From: Oscillibacter sp.
GTDB taxonomy: Bacteria; Bacillota; Clostridia; Oscillospirales; Oscillospiraceae
Length of the DNA stretch: 7,526 nucleotides
Reading direction: 5' to 3'
Assembly (NCBI GenBank): GCA_017380995.1
Contig: JAFOCY010000220.1
Location: 1-7,526, forward strand
The notes under the pieces are model-generated. The model ran no database searches, was not told the DNA's origin, and saw only the letters and a list, made by a program, of their open reading frames with translations. How positions within the stretch are numbered: position 1 is the stretch's first letter; every line of letters begins with the position of its first letter. Shown piece by piece: positions 6,666-7,526 of this stretch. Position numbers and translations under genes: made by a program.

Positions 6666-6689
6666 TTCCTCACCGTCCTTTCCTTGCAG

Positions 6690-6704
6690 GGGGATGAAAT
6701 CCCC
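6690..6704 (-). other. Perfect hairpin in the walR-walK gap
   Basis: Read on the minus strand, GGGGAT-TTC-ATCCCC forms a 6-base-pair stem with a 3-base loop just after the walR stop and just before the walK ribosome site. No U-tract follows, so it is not a classical terminator. It could slow mRNA decay, mark a processing site or set the walR:walK ratio. Confidence 0.55.
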
Positions 6705-6707
6705 TCT

Positions 6708-7409
6708 TTAAACTGAAAAATAGTAGCCGGCGCCCCGCCTTGTTAAGATATAGACGGGATTTGCGGGGTCTCTTTCGATCTTTTCACGCAGGCGCCGCAC
6801 CGTTACATCCACGGTGCGCACATCATCGCCAACATAGCCGTAGTTCCACACCTGCTCCATCAGGTCCACACGGGAGTAAACCTTATTGGGATGGCTGGCC
6901 AGGAACGTCAGCAGCTCATATTCACGTTGGGTCAGATCAATGGCTTTTCCGGCGCGGTATACCTGATGGCTGTCCGTATTGATGGAAAGGTCCCCGGAAA
7001 CAGGCATGGAGGTCTCGGCGGAGGAGGCGGAGATCATAGCGCTGCGGCGGATATTGGCGCCCACCCGGGCAATCAGTTCCCGCATGGAAAAGGGCTTGGT
7101 GATATAATCGTCGGCGCCGATCTCCAGGCCCAGAACTTTATCTGCCTCTTCTTCCCGGGCGGTGAGGATGATGACGGGGACGTTGTTGCCTTCCTGGCGG
7201 AGCGTACGGCACACATCAAACCCGATCATCTTGGGCAGCATCACATCCAGCAAAATGAGGTCTGGATTTTCGGACCGGGCTTTATTCAGTCCGTCTTCGC
7301 CGTCATAGGCTTCCAGGGTACGGTAACCCTCCCGCATCAGGTTAAAACGCAGGATATCCACGATATTCTTCTCGTCCTCCACGATGAGGACGGTTTTCTG
7401 TTCGCTCAT
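6708..7409 (-). CDS. walR: WalR (YycF), OmpR-family response regulator
   Basis: WalR is the DNA-binding partner of WalK and controls autolysins and other wall-remodelling genes. The 233 residues match the family length (about 235). The receiver domain (1-120) has the acidic pair E11/D12, phospho-acceptor D55 in LILLDVMLP, T83 and K105 (ITKPF). The winged-helix domain (about 135-232) has the highly conserved DDVRTVDVTVRRLREKIE and the wing TRRGAGYYFSV. The start is ATG at 7407-7409 with a perfect AAAGGAGG (7415-7422) 5 bases upstream; this site overlaps the stop codon of the previous gene, suggesting coupled translation. One oddity is I62 in the loop PKMIGFDV, where OmpR-type receivers normally have an aspartate (MDG). 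The promoter of the operon is outside the window. Confidence 0.96.
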   Translation of the reverse strand: MSEQKTVLIVEDEKNIVDILRFNLMREGYRTLEAYDGEDGLNKARSENPDLILLDVMLPKMIGFDVCRTLRQEGNNVPVIILTAREEEADKVLGLEIGADDYITKPFSMRELIARVGANIRRSAMISASSAETSMPVSGDLSINTDSHQVYRAGKAIDLTQREYELLTFLASHPNKVYSRVDLMEQVWNYGYVGDDVRTVDVTVRRLREKIERDPANPVYILTRRGAGYYFSV

Positions 7410-7420
7410 AAGTCCCTCCT

Positions 7421-7526
7421 TTAAAGGTTCAGCAGGAGCTTGGTCTTGAGAACTGCAGTCACGGTTTTGGCATCATCCACCTCGCCGCTGCACACGCGGC
7501 GGTAGAGTTCCTCAAAGGGGATACGC
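7421..7526 (-). CDS. C-terminal end of an upstream gene, probably NUDIX hydrolase (ADP-ribose pyrophosphatase type)
   Basis: The last 34 codons of a gene continue beyond the window edge, reading RIPFEELYRRVCSGEVDD followed by AKTVTAVLKTKLLLNL and a TAA at 7421-7423. The pattern 'IPxxEL...GE(I/V)xDAKTxxAVLK' is what I know from the C-terminus of ADP-ribose pyrophosphatase-like NUDIX proteins, but the NUDIX box itself would lie outside the window, so this is a tentative family call. The stop codon sits 11 bases before walR and inside its ribosome site, so the gene is very likely co-transcribed with walR. The frame is supported by its fit to that pattern and by the clean junction. Confidence 0.6.
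   Translation of the reverse strand, partial: RIPFEELYRRVCSGEVDDAKTVTAVLKTKLLLNL

Overview
The window is a tightly packed, single-direction gene block, with every real gene on the minus strand. It carries a WalRK (YycFG) two-component locus and its usual companions. In transcription order, from high to low coordinates, it holds: the tail of an upstream gene that looks like a NUDIX hydrolase, walR, walK, a yycH-type gene, a yycI-type gene, murA, walJ/yycJ (metallo-beta-lactamase fold) and the 5' part of rlmH. The walRKHI-walJ-rlmH arrangement is typical of Firmicutes. The fairly GC-rich coding sequence, strong AAAGGAG-type ribosome binding sites, TTG starts and divergent YycH/YycI proteins suggest a Clostridia member, perhaps of the Oscillospiraceae type. 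That placement is inference; no rRNA or marker search was possible.

Layout: 7421-7526 is the end of the upstream gene, whose stop codon overlaps the walR Shine-Dalgarno. Positions 6708-7409 hold walR. A 42-base gap with a perfect small hairpin leads to walK (4893-6665). The yycH-type (3590-4870) and yycI-type (2763-3566) genes follow with gaps of about 22 bases. The only larger gap, 2549-2762, holds a good promoter, an inverted repeat across its -10 box, and a leader of about 145 bases before murA (1247-2548). A strong intrinsic terminator sits between murA and walJ (376-1173). walJ overlaps the start of rlmH (1-388), which runs off the window edge.

Functionally this is a cell-wall homeostasis locus. 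WalK senses at the membrane and phosphorylates WalR; the YycH and YycI proteins are anchored outside the membrane and modulate WalK. MurA performs the first committed step of peptidoglycan precursor synthesis. WalJ is a nuclease-type MBL protein and RlmH is a 23S rRNA methyltransferase. I see no mobile element, CRISPR array, tRNA or rRNA, and no evidence of an unknown multi-gene system. The parts worth a second look are regulatory: murA looks like a self-contained unit with its own promoter, possible operator and terminator placed inside the wal cluster. Two protein details also stand out: WalK keeps a complete set of the PAS zinc ligands known from Staphylococcus aureus, and the MurA catalytic loop appears one residue longer than in the classical enzymes.
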